Positions 1 through 8,940 of a DNA stretch of 31,351 bases are shown here, piece after piece. The notes below the pieces were generated by a model. That model did no database searches and had not been told where the DNA came from. It saw only the letters and a program-made list of their open reading frames with translations. Location: contig MU631321.1 of the NCBI GenBank assembly GCA_026770615.1, forward strand, positions 231,572 to 262,922, written 5' to 3'. The translations under genes were made by a program, and so were the position numbers. The DNA comes from Pavlovales sp. CCMP2436 (lineage: Eukaryota; Haptophyta; Pavlovophyceae; Pavlovales). The first letter of the stretch is position 1. Every line of letters starts with the position of its first letter.

Positions 1-119
1 GAAGGGGTATAGGGGGGGATGGAGGAGAGGGGGAGGAGAAGGGGAGAAGAGGAGAGAGGGTAAAAGGTGAGAGGGGGTAAAGGGGAGTGGGAGGGAGGAG
101 GGTAGGGGTGGGGGCCTAC
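1..119 (-). other. Intron of the CLASP gene, pyrimidine-rich on the coding strand
   Basis: The top strand is a G/A-only-like stretch, which is a C/T-rich intron on the CLASP strand. It follows the donor at 119-118. No exon is visible before the window edge. Confidence 0.6.
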
Positions 120-1753
120 CTTCGCGTATGATCTGCGAGCGCAGATCGGCCAGCTGCGCGTTGAGGGGTTCGCGCAGCGTGCGCAGGCCGTTAAGCAACG
201 GGGCGGAGTCCGTGCCGAGCGAGGCCGCGCCGCCGAGGAGCAAGGCCTGTCGTGTGATTTCAGAAAATCGCGAGTATGAAAACGCATGATTTTAGAAAAT
301 CACAAATATAAACGCAATAAAGCCGAGGAAGCGCCTGTTATGTGATTTTAGGAAATAATTAAATTACATTTTTTTAATTTAAATGAATATGGGCTAGTCA
401 CATGAACCAATGCAAATAAATAGGCAAATAAATAGGCAAAGAACAATAACAAACAAATCATGATGGTGGAGGGTACACAGCGCGCAGCCCCCAGTAGACA
501 GTGAGAGCGGGCAGTGAGAGTGGACAGTGAGAGCGGACAGTTAGAGCGGTCAGTCACCTGCAGCCGGCGCAGCGCCGCCTGCCGCGTGGTCCAGTCCGCT
601 GCAGTGGCGGCGCGCAGGTCCAGCGCCACGGACTCGAGCTCCTTGTTCAAGTCGCGCTCTGTGTGCACGCGCAGCGGCTTCACATCCGCCGAGGGAGCCA
701 GCACGTCGAGGTCGCCCGAGTCGGCCAAACCGTCCGGCCCCCTTGCCGCAAGCGCGCCCTGCCCGCGCGGCGACGGCAGTCCGCGCCCCAGCCGGCCGCC
801 CGGGCTCGGCGCACGCGCGCTGCCGCCGCCGCTCGGCGCGCGCGCCAGCGGCGGCGGCGGTAGCGTGATGGGTGGCGTCGCGAAGGCCCGCTCGGGCGGG
901 TGGCCGTTACCGTACTGCCCGTTGGGCTCGTACCCCGGCTGGCTGCCTCCCTTGCCGCGCAGCAGCGCCACGGCGGCGGCGGGGGACAGGTCTGTGCGCG
1001 TGGGCAGCTGCGAGAGCCGGTCGAGCAGGCTTTTGAGCACGGCTGGTCGCAGTGCGCGGCGTTGCAGCTCGTCGAGCAGCGAAGGGCCGAGCTGCTCGTA
1101 CGTGCGCTCCAGCAGCATCGCAGCCGCCTCGCGCACGTTCGAATCGGAGTCCTCGAGCAGCTTCACCGCGTGCGGCAGTATCAGGTGCACGCCGGCGCCT
1201 TTTGCGCCAAATTCGACCAGCGCCTGGCCCATCGCCTCCAGCCCCTGCTCGCGAGCGCGCGGGTTCTTGTGCTCAAGCGCGAGGCGCAGCTTCTCGACGC
1301 CGACCTGCGGACCAACGGCCTGCGCGCCACGTGCGCGCGCGAGGGAGCAGCAAGGGAGGGGTCGTGCTCAGAACACGCGTGCGGGCGGCGCGCGTGCGCT
1401 GGGCATGCGCCCACCTTGAGGCAGCTCACGAGCGTAGCCGTCGCGGTGCTGCGCACGGCGAGCTTGCTGTCGCCCATGCGCTCGACCAGAGCGGACCACG
1501 CGCTCAGCGCGAGCGGCCCAAATTCGGGGCCCGACGCCTGGCCGAGCAGCTGCAGCAGCTGCATCGCGCCCTGCGCCATCTTCGGGTTGTTGTCGCCCAC
1601 CACGGGCACGAGCGCACCGACGAGGTGCGCGACCGTGTCGGGGTCGAGCTCAACGGAGCCGAGCACCGCCTCGAGCTGTGCGAGCCCATCGAGCCGCTGT
1701 TTTGTCTCCCGCGATGCTAATAGGCCGAGCGGCCCATCGAGCACCTCGCCCAT
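120..1753 (-). CDS. CLASP: CLASP-type microtubule-stabilising protein, N-terminal part (gene runs off the left edge)
   Basis: Inferred exons on the minus strand are 1753-1415, 1319-558 and 246-120, joined by GT-AG introns of 95 and 311 nt. The first two junctions are phase 0 and the last is phase 1. The start is the Met at 1753. Residues 1 to about 190 form a HEAT/TOG-like helical array. A Pro/Gly/Ala-rich linker follows. Then comes the CLASP_N (second TOG) start: RDLNKELE, DWTTRQAALRRLQ, and on the third exon LLNGLRTLREPL and the family signature LADLRSQIIRE. In known CLASPs, TOG domains bind tubulin and rescue microtubules at plus ends, the cell cortex and kinetochores. The gene is head to head with the eIF3k gene. 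The remaining TOG and C-terminal domains lie outside the window. Family assignment is firm; exact splice sites are inferred. Confidence 0.85.
498..549. repeat. 13-bp tandem repeat next to a CLASP splice donor
   Basis: Four copies of a 13-bp unit (ACAGTGAGAGCGG and close variants) lie in the intron between 247 and 557, a few bases from its donor at 557-556. The rest of that intron is AT-rich, with an imperfectly repeated GAAAATC-containing segment around 261-312. Confidence 0.85.
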
Positions 1754-2126
1754 GCAGGGTCGCGCCCTTGAGATGTCCCGGTGAGCGGCTTTCGAATTTT
1801 AAACGTGAAATCTGTGGCTGCGGGGGGTCGGCGGCTCCCCGCGGCCGGGCACGGTGGGGGGAGGGCGACCCGCGCCACTGGGAGCGTCGAGAGTGGCGTT
1901 GGTGATGAGCTTTTGGATCGAAATAATCGCCCGTCGTAAATCTGCTTGGGTTGTGGTCGACGGGGACGGTGGCTCGCGGCCGGGTAAAGGCCCGGGGTAG
2001 GGTGGGGGGGGGGTTTGGGCTGGGGTCGGATCAGGGAGTTTTCCCGGCCCCGCCGCTGGACCGAAAGCAACGCTGTCCTTTTTTAAAAGGCGCCATCGCC
2101 ACGCCATCGCCACGCGGCGAGAGACG
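1754..2126. promoter_or_regulatory. Shared divergent promoter region of CLASP and eIF3k
   Basis: Only 373 bp separate the two start codons, so both promoters and both 5' UTRs must lie here. It is GC-rich with G-runs around 1998-2014 and an AT-rich patch near 1915-1945. No convincing TATA box was seen. The regulatory role is inferred from the arrangement. Confidence 0.5.
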
Positions 2127-2829
2127 ATGTCGGACCTGGACATTGAGCGGATCCCAGCGCTCGAGGCCGCGTCCAATGGCGCGTACGACCTCGACGAGAA
2201 CTTGATGCTGCTCAAGCTATACCAGTTCTTCCCCGAGAAGGCGAACGCGCCGGTGATCGCGCGCGTGCTGGCCAAGGCGCTGATGCAGCTGCCCGGGAAC
2301 GACTTCCTGCTCTACATGTACCTGATCCCCGAGCGCGTGGCGACAGAAGCGCCCGTGCTACCTGTTGTCGAGTTGTCAGCCAGGCTCGAGAGCTGCCAGT
2401 TCCAGGCCTTCTGGGCCGATCTCGTGACCTCGCGCGAGCTCGTCAGCTGCGCCCCCGGCTTCGACGACGCGATCAGGAAATGTACGGCGTGCTGCGTGCA
2501 CCGAGGACCGCGCGAACTGGCCCCCGGTCTGATCCCCCCCCTCCCCCCCTCCCCCCGCGCGATGCCACCTTGCGTGCGCAGACATCCTTGGCATCGTCGC
2601 GCTCACATATCAGATCATCGACCTCAAGTACCTGGGCGAGATCCTGAACGTGAGCGAGGCTTCTGCGCTGGACAAGTATACCAACCAGATCGGGAAGCGG
2701 GAGGGCGACAAAGTGCGTGTCACCCTGAGCGACGACAACCAGGCCAAGGTGAAGGAGCTTGACGATGTCTCGGACTCGCGCACAAACGACCTCGCCAAGG
2801 CCATCCGCGCGATGAACCGCGTTATCTGA
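2127..2829 (+). CDS. EIF3K: Eukaryotic translation initiation factor 3 subunit K
   Basis: Two exons, 2127-2481 and 2582-2829 (TGA), are joined by a 100-nt GT-AG intron with a strong polypyrimidine tract (2527-2566) and a phase 1 junction. The product is 200 aa; animal eIF3k is about 218 aa, and the shorter N-terminus accounts for the difference. The conserved core is visible: AYDLDENLMLLKLYQFFPEK (about residues 19-38), FQAFW before the junction, and YILGIVALTYQIID created across it, matching the eIF3k helical/winged-helix core. eIF3k is a non-essential PCI-like subunit that binds eIF3l at the periphery of the eIF3 complex on the 40S ribosome. Frame agreement of both exons and conservation across the junction support the splice model. 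Confidence 0.9.
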
Positions 2830-3156
2830 TTCTGATGCCTCGATCACGTTCAGGCTCCAGTGAAGCTTGCCGTTGGCTTGATGTTCGCTAGTTATATGTA
2901 CTTCCGCCTGTCTACTCTCGCATATATGCCCCGGCGCGATCGCGCGAGTTGTCAATCAGTCGAGCGCGGATTTTAATTTTTTAATTGTGTCTATTTGTGA
3001 ATCAGAATATGATTATAATTGGTACATGGGCATGTAAAATTCATAAATTATGATTTACATGTATGGCTTCTTGCACGTTGTTGCATCTATGCCGGAATAG
3101 AGTTGGCTCCTCACTGAGTCACTTCTCATTCTGATTGGCGAGACCTCACGCATAAA
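2830..3156. other. Short AT-rich spacer after eIF3k
   Basis: This holds the 3' end of the eIF3k transcript and an AT-rich stretch (2971-3055). No gene was recognised. The minus-strand transposase frame stays open through the right half by chance, past the presumed element end. Confidence 0.5.
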
Positions 3157-3175
3157 TGTGGCGGCGTCAAGTAGA

Positions 3176-3822
3176 AAACGCAGAGGGAACTTTTTTTGAG
3201 ATACTGTGCGTTGGACTCGCTTGCGGCGCGCCGTCCGGCCGTCAAGCCCCGTCTCGTCGCCGAAGACAAGGCAGGACGGGTGCGGGATGTACATGCTCAC
3301 GTCCTCCCAGTACTGTGCGCGCTGCAGCTGCTCTCGCTGAGCTGCCGCGCGGACCATGACCTTGTGCGAGTAGCCAGCGCGGATGAGCGAGGCGTAGACG
3401 TAGTTCCTCTTATACGTAGCTCCTGTCATCACCCGGAGCGTGTCCGCAATCTCCTGCAGGTAGAGCCACGGGTTCTGGCCAACGATCGAGAGCAGCATGT
3501 TAAGGTACTCCAGCGGCATCAGCCTCTCCCGGCTTGCGCGCGGCAGGTAGTCGACGAAGCCGGTGTCGTCATACCGTTTCAGAACTGCGCGCACGGTCGA
3601 CTCGACAACAGTGTTGTCGAACTCGCGGTTGTTCTCCGCGATCGCAACCACGTCCCAGCCAAGGAACAGGAACTGCCAGACCATGGCCTCCATGAGCTGC
3701 GTGTGCAACCGCCGGCCTTTGCCTGCGCGAGCACCACGCGGCGCGGCGCCCGCGGCGGATGGACCACACGGGTCTCCATCGTCATCCACGTCGGCGCCAG
3801 ATGGACCTCCACCGTCGGCCAT
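3176..3822 (-). pseudogene. Truncated Tc1/IS630-superfamily transposase
   Basis: The frame opens at the Met at 3822. It encodes an Asp/Gly-rich N-terminus, then a helix-turn-helix region (TVRAVLKRYDDTGFVDYLPR), the linker 'NPWLYLQEIADTL' and 'LIRAGYSHKVMVRAAAQR' typical of Tc1/IS630 transposases, then LVFGDETGLDGR carrying the first catalytic Asp of the DDE triad. After about 215 residues the frame runs into the inverted repeat at 3181. The other two catalytic acidic residues are absent, so the product cannot be a working transposase. The frame remains open to 3055, but that tail is flanking sequence. Confidence 0.75.
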
Positions 3823-4033
3823 CGCCGTGCCCTCGGATGCTCGCGTGAGCCGCAGGGTCTAGTCGGATCACTTTGGTGCTTCGCGTCAAGCCATTCTTCT
3901 GAAAAATCTTTAAAAGCGACCTTGAATCCAACGCACAGTAATCGCGATTGAAAAAAACCGATTCAGCTTGGCGCCATCAACAAGGCGCTCGAAGGCGCTC
4001 GCTTGATGGCGTGGTGCGTCGACGTGGGGATTC

Positions 4034-4665
4034 ATGTCGACGCGTGTCTTCGACGGCTTAACTGGTGAGCTGCGCCTACGTGCTGCCTCCGGTGCTGACC
4101 CTCGGGGGGCAGGCGGCAGCTCTCTGGCCCCTGAGGCACAGGCAGGCGCACCTGCGGACGAGCGCTCGCCTGCTGCTGACGAGCGCGCACCGCGCGCGCC
4201 TGCTGCCGATGAGCACGCACTGCGCACGCCTGCTCGTTCGACGAGGGCGCACCTGTTGACATCGACATGACTGCTGCTGACGAGAGCGAGCCTGTCATCA
4301 TCAAGTGGAGCTACCAGACGCATCTCCTGCGCTTCGCTCTCCTCTTTGCCGGGCGCCACGGCGAGGCTGACCCAACCCAGCTTAAGGCCCCGGGGATCAG
4401 GTCTTTGGCCCTGGCGATGGAGCTCACCGACTCGGCGGCGGGCATCAACACGATCAAGCGGCAACTCAAGGTGCTCAAGAAAAAAGGGCGTGGCAGCCAT
4501 CCTCGAGGAGGTCGCCATCGCCGCGGAGGTGGGAGCAGCCGCGAGCACTGTCGGCGGGCGCGGGCTCGGGCGTGGGCGCGGGCAGGGGCGGGGCCGGGCG
4601 CGGGCGCGGGCGCTTGTAGGAGCCCCATCAGGCCCGCCCCTGAACCCCATCTCCCCCCCTCCTGA
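4034..4665 (+). pseudogene. Unrecognised ORF debris with a Gly/Arg-rich tail inside the inverted-repeat segment
   Basis: A short frame opens at 4267 and gives a plausibly folded stretch (IIKWSYQTHLLRFALLFAGR, INTIKRQLKVLKKK). At the A6 run 4480-4485 the coding character shifts frame to VAAILEEVAIAAEVGAA and then an RG-rich tail (GRGLGRGRGQGRGR). Upstream, 4034-4260 is a degenerate tandem array around 'GACGAGCGC', giving Ala/Arg-rich translations. I do not recognise a family. It may be a DNA-binding accessory ORF of the flanking element, broken by a one-base slip. Confidence 0.3.
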
Positions 4666-4720
4666 GGGCTTGACGCGCGGTGCATGCCAGTTAGCACTGT
4701 CGGCTATCAGCCCGGAGGCG

Positions 4721-4830
4721 CGGCGAGCACGCACGCCCCAATTCGCGCCCAGGCGGCGCGCCTTCGTTAGTTATTGCAAGCGGCGAGCACGCACGCCCCA
4801 ACTAACTAATGACTAGCGTGCAATAACTAA
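4721..4830. repeat. 20-bp direct repeat and 12-bp inverted repeat
   Basis: CGGCGAGCACGCACGCCCCA occurs at 4721-4740 and identically at 4781-4800. TTAGTTATTGCA at 4767-4778 is answered by its reverse complement at 4819-4830. This looks like local duplication debris. Confidence 0.8.
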
Positions 4831-5060
4831 ATCGCCCGGTATAACTCAGAATTTTAACTTGGCGTCATTTCCAAAGTCAAAGTTTTAGCTGGGCGCCATT
4901 TTCAAAAAAAGGAGGAAATAATTAAAGGTCTTAGGGTTGACATTTACATAAAAAAATAGGTGCATTGTGAGCCTCTCATCGGCGCCGACCCAGCCTGGTG
5001 CAGCTAACTCAAATCAGAGTCACTGCTCCAAAAGAGCGTTTTCTACTTGACGCCACCACA

Positions 5061-5347
5061 AATATCGCATTCGAAAATATCACATAAGTTACGTTTAAGT
5101 TATTTGTTACAAATTAAACGTGTAGCTCTAAATATTGAGATATAACTTACACTACCAGTTCCATTTCACGTTTAAACTTATGCAACATATGTCTGTTGGT
5201 TCCGACATCGGGCCTATTGAATACCAAGCAAGTTGCTAAGAAGAAACCGGACGGTCGGGTCTGGCCATCCTTAATCTTTAAAGCAGAGCATGGCAAAGAT
5301 CAGCTTCAAAGATACTAAATTAAAGGCCCGATGTCTGAATGTGTCAA
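5061..5347. repeat. AT-rich spacer with a short inverted-repeat element
   Basis: No gene is visible. GACATCGGGCCT at 5204-5215 pairs with its exact reverse complement at 5324-5335. Looser outer similarity (TATGT...) extends on both sides, so this may be a decayed MITE of roughly 150 bp. The copia element inserted a few bases to its right. Confidence 0.55.
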
Positions 5348-5352
5348 CATAC

Positions 5353-5932
5353 TGTTAGCATTCGTGTGCGCTCTTGAGCGTGGACGGATGTGTGTGAGTA
5401 CTCGAGGGTACTCACAGGGGGTTTTATTGGATAGTTATCCTTTCCCCCATTGCGACGACACACTTCCGGTCGGCGGCATTCGTCGACGGGGTTAAGAAGG
5501 CTCTTGACCCAAATATCGGAAGTGGACTCATAGAGTCCAGGAAGAGTCCAGGATGAGAATGTTCCTAAACGTACCTAGAGTTTTTAGGAATCGCCCTATA
5601 AACTCGGTACGTTTAAGTAACCGCTCCGTCCATCTTTGCTTGTGCAAGTTTGTGCAACTGATTAGTCATCTGCCGCAGGGCGCCTCGAGCTCGAGCCGCG
5701 CACCTGTACTCAGCAGATACCGTAACTGGCCTGCTGTGATACAGGGGATCGCGGGCAATAAGAACGGCGCTTTTTGAGGCTGAGGCTGAGTTTCTTAGCA
5801 AATTACATACAAACAATACTTAAATTTGTTTAAATTACATACAAACAATGCAAAAAAAAGAGGCTCAGTTTCTTTACACGACGGTTTCTTTTTGCCCGCG
5901 ATCCCCTGTAGAGGTATTTTTATTTTTTAACA
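5353..5932 (+). repeat. 5' LTR (interrupted by a MITE)
   Basis: The LTR is 580 bp including the 167-bp MITE and its duplicated TA; without these it is 411 bp, against 413 bp for the 3' LTR. It has a TATAAA box at 5597-5602 and a perfect 8-bp palindrome (GTGAGTAC ... GTACTCAC, 5394-5415). The AACA end overlaps the first gag codon by one base. Confidence 0.92.
5742..5908. mobile_element. 167-bp TA-flanked MITE inserted in the 5' LTR (copy 1)
   Basis: The termini are inverted repeats beginning CAGGGGATCGCGGGCAA and ending TTGCCCGCGATCCCCTG, flanked by TA (5740-5741, 5909-5910). The 3' LTR carries the empty site (GATAGAGG, single TA at 12365-12366), which proves insertion with TA duplication after the retrotransposon landed. 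A TA duplication points to mobilisation by a Tc1/mariner-type transposase. The interior is AT-rich and non-coding. Confidence 0.92.
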
Positions 5933-6756
5933 TGTCGACATACCGGGGGGAGCGGGCTAAGCTGTACCCGCCTCCTGGGTTGACCTCCAACTCGGATCCT
6001 TTTGACAAAGTGGTGACGGAGATCATCACCAACGACCAGCCGCAGCTCTTGCCGGCCAAGCTTGGCACGCCGATGGATGGACAGCATCTGGTGCACCCTG
6101 GCATCCACGGGAGCGTGTGGGCGTCACTGTTCCGCCGGATGGGTGACGTCGTGGGCGCGCTGATCTCGACCAAAATCAACGGCGTCAAGATGACGTCCGC
6201 CGACAAGCTCGTCGGCACCAGCGGCGTCAAAATGAGGCCCGCCGACAAGCTCGTCGGCATCAGCAGCGTCAAGGTGACGCCCGCCGACAAGCTCGTCGGC
6301 ATGAGCGGCGTCAAGGTGACGCCTGCCGACGCGCTCGACGGCAACAAGCAGATCGGCATCAGCGGCGCCGACACGCCGCTCGCCATCGCGCACGGCAGTT
6401 GCAGCGCGACGGACACTAGCGGCGTCGACACGCCGCTCGCCATCGCGCACAGCGCGATCGGCATCTGCGGCAACAGCATGTCGCCGGCCATCGCGCACGG
6501 CAGTTGCAGCGCGACGGGCATCAGCGACGCCGTCACGCCGCTCGCCAAGCCGCTGCACGATCCGCGCGTGCTGATGGTCGAGCCGCGAAAGCCGCTGGTT
6601 GAGCCGCTCGAGACGCTGGACGAGCCGCACACGCCGCAGCTCGCGCCGCACGAGCGGCTGCGGCAGCACGAGCAGACGCTCGAGCTCGAGCCAGAGCCGA
6701 ACGGAGAGGTGCTTTGCCCTCTGCCTATCTCTACCCACACTATCCGCAAACTATAA
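5932..6756 (+). pseudogene. gag: Gag-like ORF, first segment
   Basis: The ATG is at 5932-5934, at the LTR boundary, and the product is about 274 aa. It begins MSTYRGERAKLYPPPG. Its centre has four copies of a 14-residue repeat and then copies of TPLAIAHGSCSAT. The C-terminus is Pro/Glu/Leu-rich. No CCHC zinc knuckle was found. I call it Gag only from its position. Coding character continues in another frame after about 6740, suggesting a frameshift or a programmed frame change. Confidence 0.6.
6181..6348 (+). repeat. Four 42-bp in-frame repeats within gag
   Basis: Units encode GVKMTSADKLVGTS and variants (GVKMRPADKLVGIS, SVKVTPADKLVGMS, GVKVTPADALDGNK). The length is a multiple of three and the protein repeat is better kept than the DNA, which suggests expansion while the frame was translated. 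Confidence 0.85.
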
Positions 6757-7276
6757 GAGCAAGATAGCCCTTCTAGTAATCAGGACGGGTGAGGTGTGGG
6801 GAGAGGCAGAGGGGGTGACACGGCAGGTAAAATCTCTCCGCTACGCCCTGGACTCCATTTCTCCAGTAGATAAGTTCTTTCTGCTGGCAGAGGCGGACAG
6901 CCTGTTGGCTGCCTGTGACGCGGTGGTAGCCGCACGGGGGAGACGCGAGGAGAATAAGCCTTGGTCCGAGGACTACAAGATGGGCCTCGACTTGCTGACT
7001 TTGAGGGAGAAGAACAAGCCTTTCCTCGCCCCCAACAAGCCTACGTGCGAGGACATCGAGTCTTCGTGCTTCCTCAACAAGCCTTTGTGGGTTCAGAACA
7101 AGCCTTCGTTCCTTCTCAACAAGCCTTTGGCTGAGACCGACGAGATGGGTTACAAGAGAACTGCTGGGGCCAGATCACAGACAGTGGTGTGCCTTGGAGT
7201 GGAACCAACGGGAGACGCCTACTCGAGGGGAGTTGGAGTGTTTGACCTCGAAAGGTTTATTTTCGAAAACCAATAA
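6740..7276 (+). pseudogene. gag: Gag-like segment in a second frame
   Basis: This is an open frame (+1 relative to the first segment), with no Met required if reached by frameshift. It encodes a helical part (SLRYALDSISPVDKFFLLAE, DSLLAACDAVVAARGRR) and then six scattered NKP motifs. It ends at TAA 7274-7276. After it, 7277-7458 is Pro/Arg-rich linker sequence. Family was not recognised beyond position in the element. Confidence 0.5.
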
Positions 7277-7458
7277 TCAGACGACGGCGTGCCGCCGACA
7301 CACGCACCGAGGCCGTCGCTGCCGCCGCCTACCCAGCTGGGAGGTTTGCCGCAGCCACGCGCACCGAGGCCGCAGACGCCACCCCAGCTGGGGAGCGCGC
7401 CGATAGGCAACGCGCCGCGACCGCAGCTGGCGGACGAGGGCGTGCCAGGTCAGAGGAA

Positions 7459-8112
7459 GTGCCAGAGCTAAAAGAGAACTCCGACTCTGACAGCGACGCG
7501 GAGGAGCCGATCAAGCATACGCAAGTGGACAGCTTGCTGGGACTGCTAGACTTCCACCGCCGCAACTTCCGATGTCCTCCGTTCGCAAAGCCGAGTGCAT
7601 GGTTCGACAGGAACATCAAGGCTGACGACCGCAAGCCAGACCGTGTGGGTCTTCTGCTCGACCCACGCGGACGCCTCAACGCAAAAGTGGCCGTGAAGCT
7701 GGGACAGCTCCTCGCGAAGACGCTGCGCTACATCCAGATCGTGCGCGACGAGGACAATGACCTCCACACGTGCGCTTCGACAATCGTTCTACTCGCAGAG
7801 TGGGTCGGGGAGAAGCACAGCGCAGCAGTTCTGCGTGACATGGGCTTCCCTGATGCGGACGTGATCACTATCCACCGGGTGTGCCACCCGCCCGAGCGGC
7901 GGGTGCGCGCCATCTTCTCCTGGGAGGAGGAGCTGAGCAGCGACTCGGACGGGGACACTAACTTGTTCACCGGCCAACGCCGCAAGATCGACTTAAGGAC
8001 GGGGCTCGAGAAGGCGCGCAGGGCAGACGCCGAGAACGGCGACGCCTGCAACGCGCACTTCGAGTCGAGGCCCGTATCGGATCTCGACTTGCGCTACCGG
8101 CGATTCAGCTAA
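7459..8112 (+). CDS. Acidic Gag/capsid-like ORF of the copia element
   Basis: 217 aa from the Met at 7459; the frame is open somewhat upstream. There is an acidic N-terminus (ENSDSDSDAEEP), a globular, possibly helical core (VDSLLGLLDFHRRNFRCPPF, KVAVKLGQLLAKTLRYIQI), and an acidic tail with SWEEELSSDSDGD. It ends in TAA at 8110-8112, in the same frame as the protease downstream, so a single stop separates the two. A capsid role is inferred from position and size only. Confidence 0.5.
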   Translation: MPELKENSDSDSDAEEPIKHTQVDSLLGLLDFHRRNFRCPPFAKPSAWFDRNIKADDRKPDRVGLLLDPRGRLNAKVAVKLGQLLAKTLRYIQIVRDEDNDLHTCASTIVLLAEWVGEKHSAAVLRDMGFPDADVITIHRVCHPPERRVRAIFSWEEELSSDSDGDTNLFTGQRRKIDLRTGLEKARRADAENGDACNAHFESRPVSDLDLRYRRFS

Positions 8113-8166
8113 CCCGACAGCACGGACGCACGCGACCGTGCGCCGACGCAGCACGATGCACGCCGC

Positions 8167-8940
8167 GTGGACGGTGACAGTTTCACCGTCCCCACACACG
8201 CTGTGTTCGACTCCGGTGCCACACTGAGCATGGCATCGAGAGAGCTCCTCCACTTCAGGGTAAAGATGAAGGGCCGCGTCCGATGGGGCGATGGTCGCAT
8301 CCTGGAGAGTAAGGAGAATGGCATGCTCTTGATGGACCTGAAGTGCGCGCGCACAGGCGCCACGCAGGCTGTGCGCATTCTCTGCTGGGCAGCTCCGAGC
8401 ATGGAGATGCCCCTCCTTTCCGCGCAAGCTTTCACGGCCGGGGGGTTCAAAGTCGCTTTCAAGCCGACGGGGGCGACAGTGGACTTCTCCAAGCAGGGAA
8501 GAGTAGTGATGGGCCTGGACGAGCAGTCAATGATGCAGGCCACCATCCACATGCCGGGAGACCAGCTCCCGCCACGGCACTACCCCGTGCCCATGGGGCA
8601 GCCCTCCTCAGCTGGGAAGGGATACGCCGCCTACACCACTACTGCCCAGCCGCAGGGGGGGTACGGCGGAAGAGGCTTCGGTGGCGACGCTACCACACGA
8701 GGCCGTGGCTTCGCCAGAGGCACCACGGGCAGAGGCAACCAGGGAGGGCGGGGCATGCAGTCGAGGGCGCCGTCTCAGCCGATCTTCGACCGCCTGGGGA
8801 AGAGGACACAAGCGGACCCTCCAGCCAAACGCCTAAGGCCCACGTCTGGCACCCACCGACCTGGAAGCACAGTCCCGCCGCAAGCTTGCGGCGGAAGACG
8901 ACTGGCTAGCTCTTTGGTCGACGAGATTGGGCATCGCTAG
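8167..8940 (+). pseudogene. Retroviral-type aspartic protease domain followed by an RGG-rich region
   Basis: The active-site motif is AVFDSGATLSM (DSGA instead of the usual DTGA, as in many copia proteases), followed by LLSAQAF. Downstream is a Gly/Arg-rich tract (GGYGGRGFGG, RGRGFARGTTGRGNQGGRG), an RGG-like RNA-binding composition that may replace the missing zinc knuckle. The frame ends at 8940, overlapping the integrase/RT frame by 14 bases in a different phase. Confidence 0.75.

Larger units (their letters stand above)
3157..5060. mobile_element. Inverted-repeat-bounded segment with transposase remnant (Tc1/IS630-like)
   Basis: A 25-bp sequence at 3157-3181 recurs in inverted orientation at 5036-5060 with one mismatch; its core is GGCGTCAAGTAGAAAACGC. 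Between them lie a minus-strand Tc1/IS630-type transposase fragment (3822-3176) and GC-rich ORF debris. The left repeat cuts straight into the transposase frame, so the element looks internally rearranged or 3'-truncated. I found no clear target-site duplication. The repeats are observed; their role as transposon termini is inferred. Confidence 0.55.

Noticed and set aside
514..1784. Long plus-strand open frames opposite the CLASP gene, and similar long antisense frames across the kinase and PH genes
   Set aside because: These are antisense shadows of GC-rich coding sequence; their translations are Arg/Ala/Ser-rich without motifs.
5933..5950. Primer-binding site for the copia element after the 5' LTR
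   Set aside because: The sequence does not resemble the usual initiator Met tRNA complement, and I could not match another tRNA by eye.
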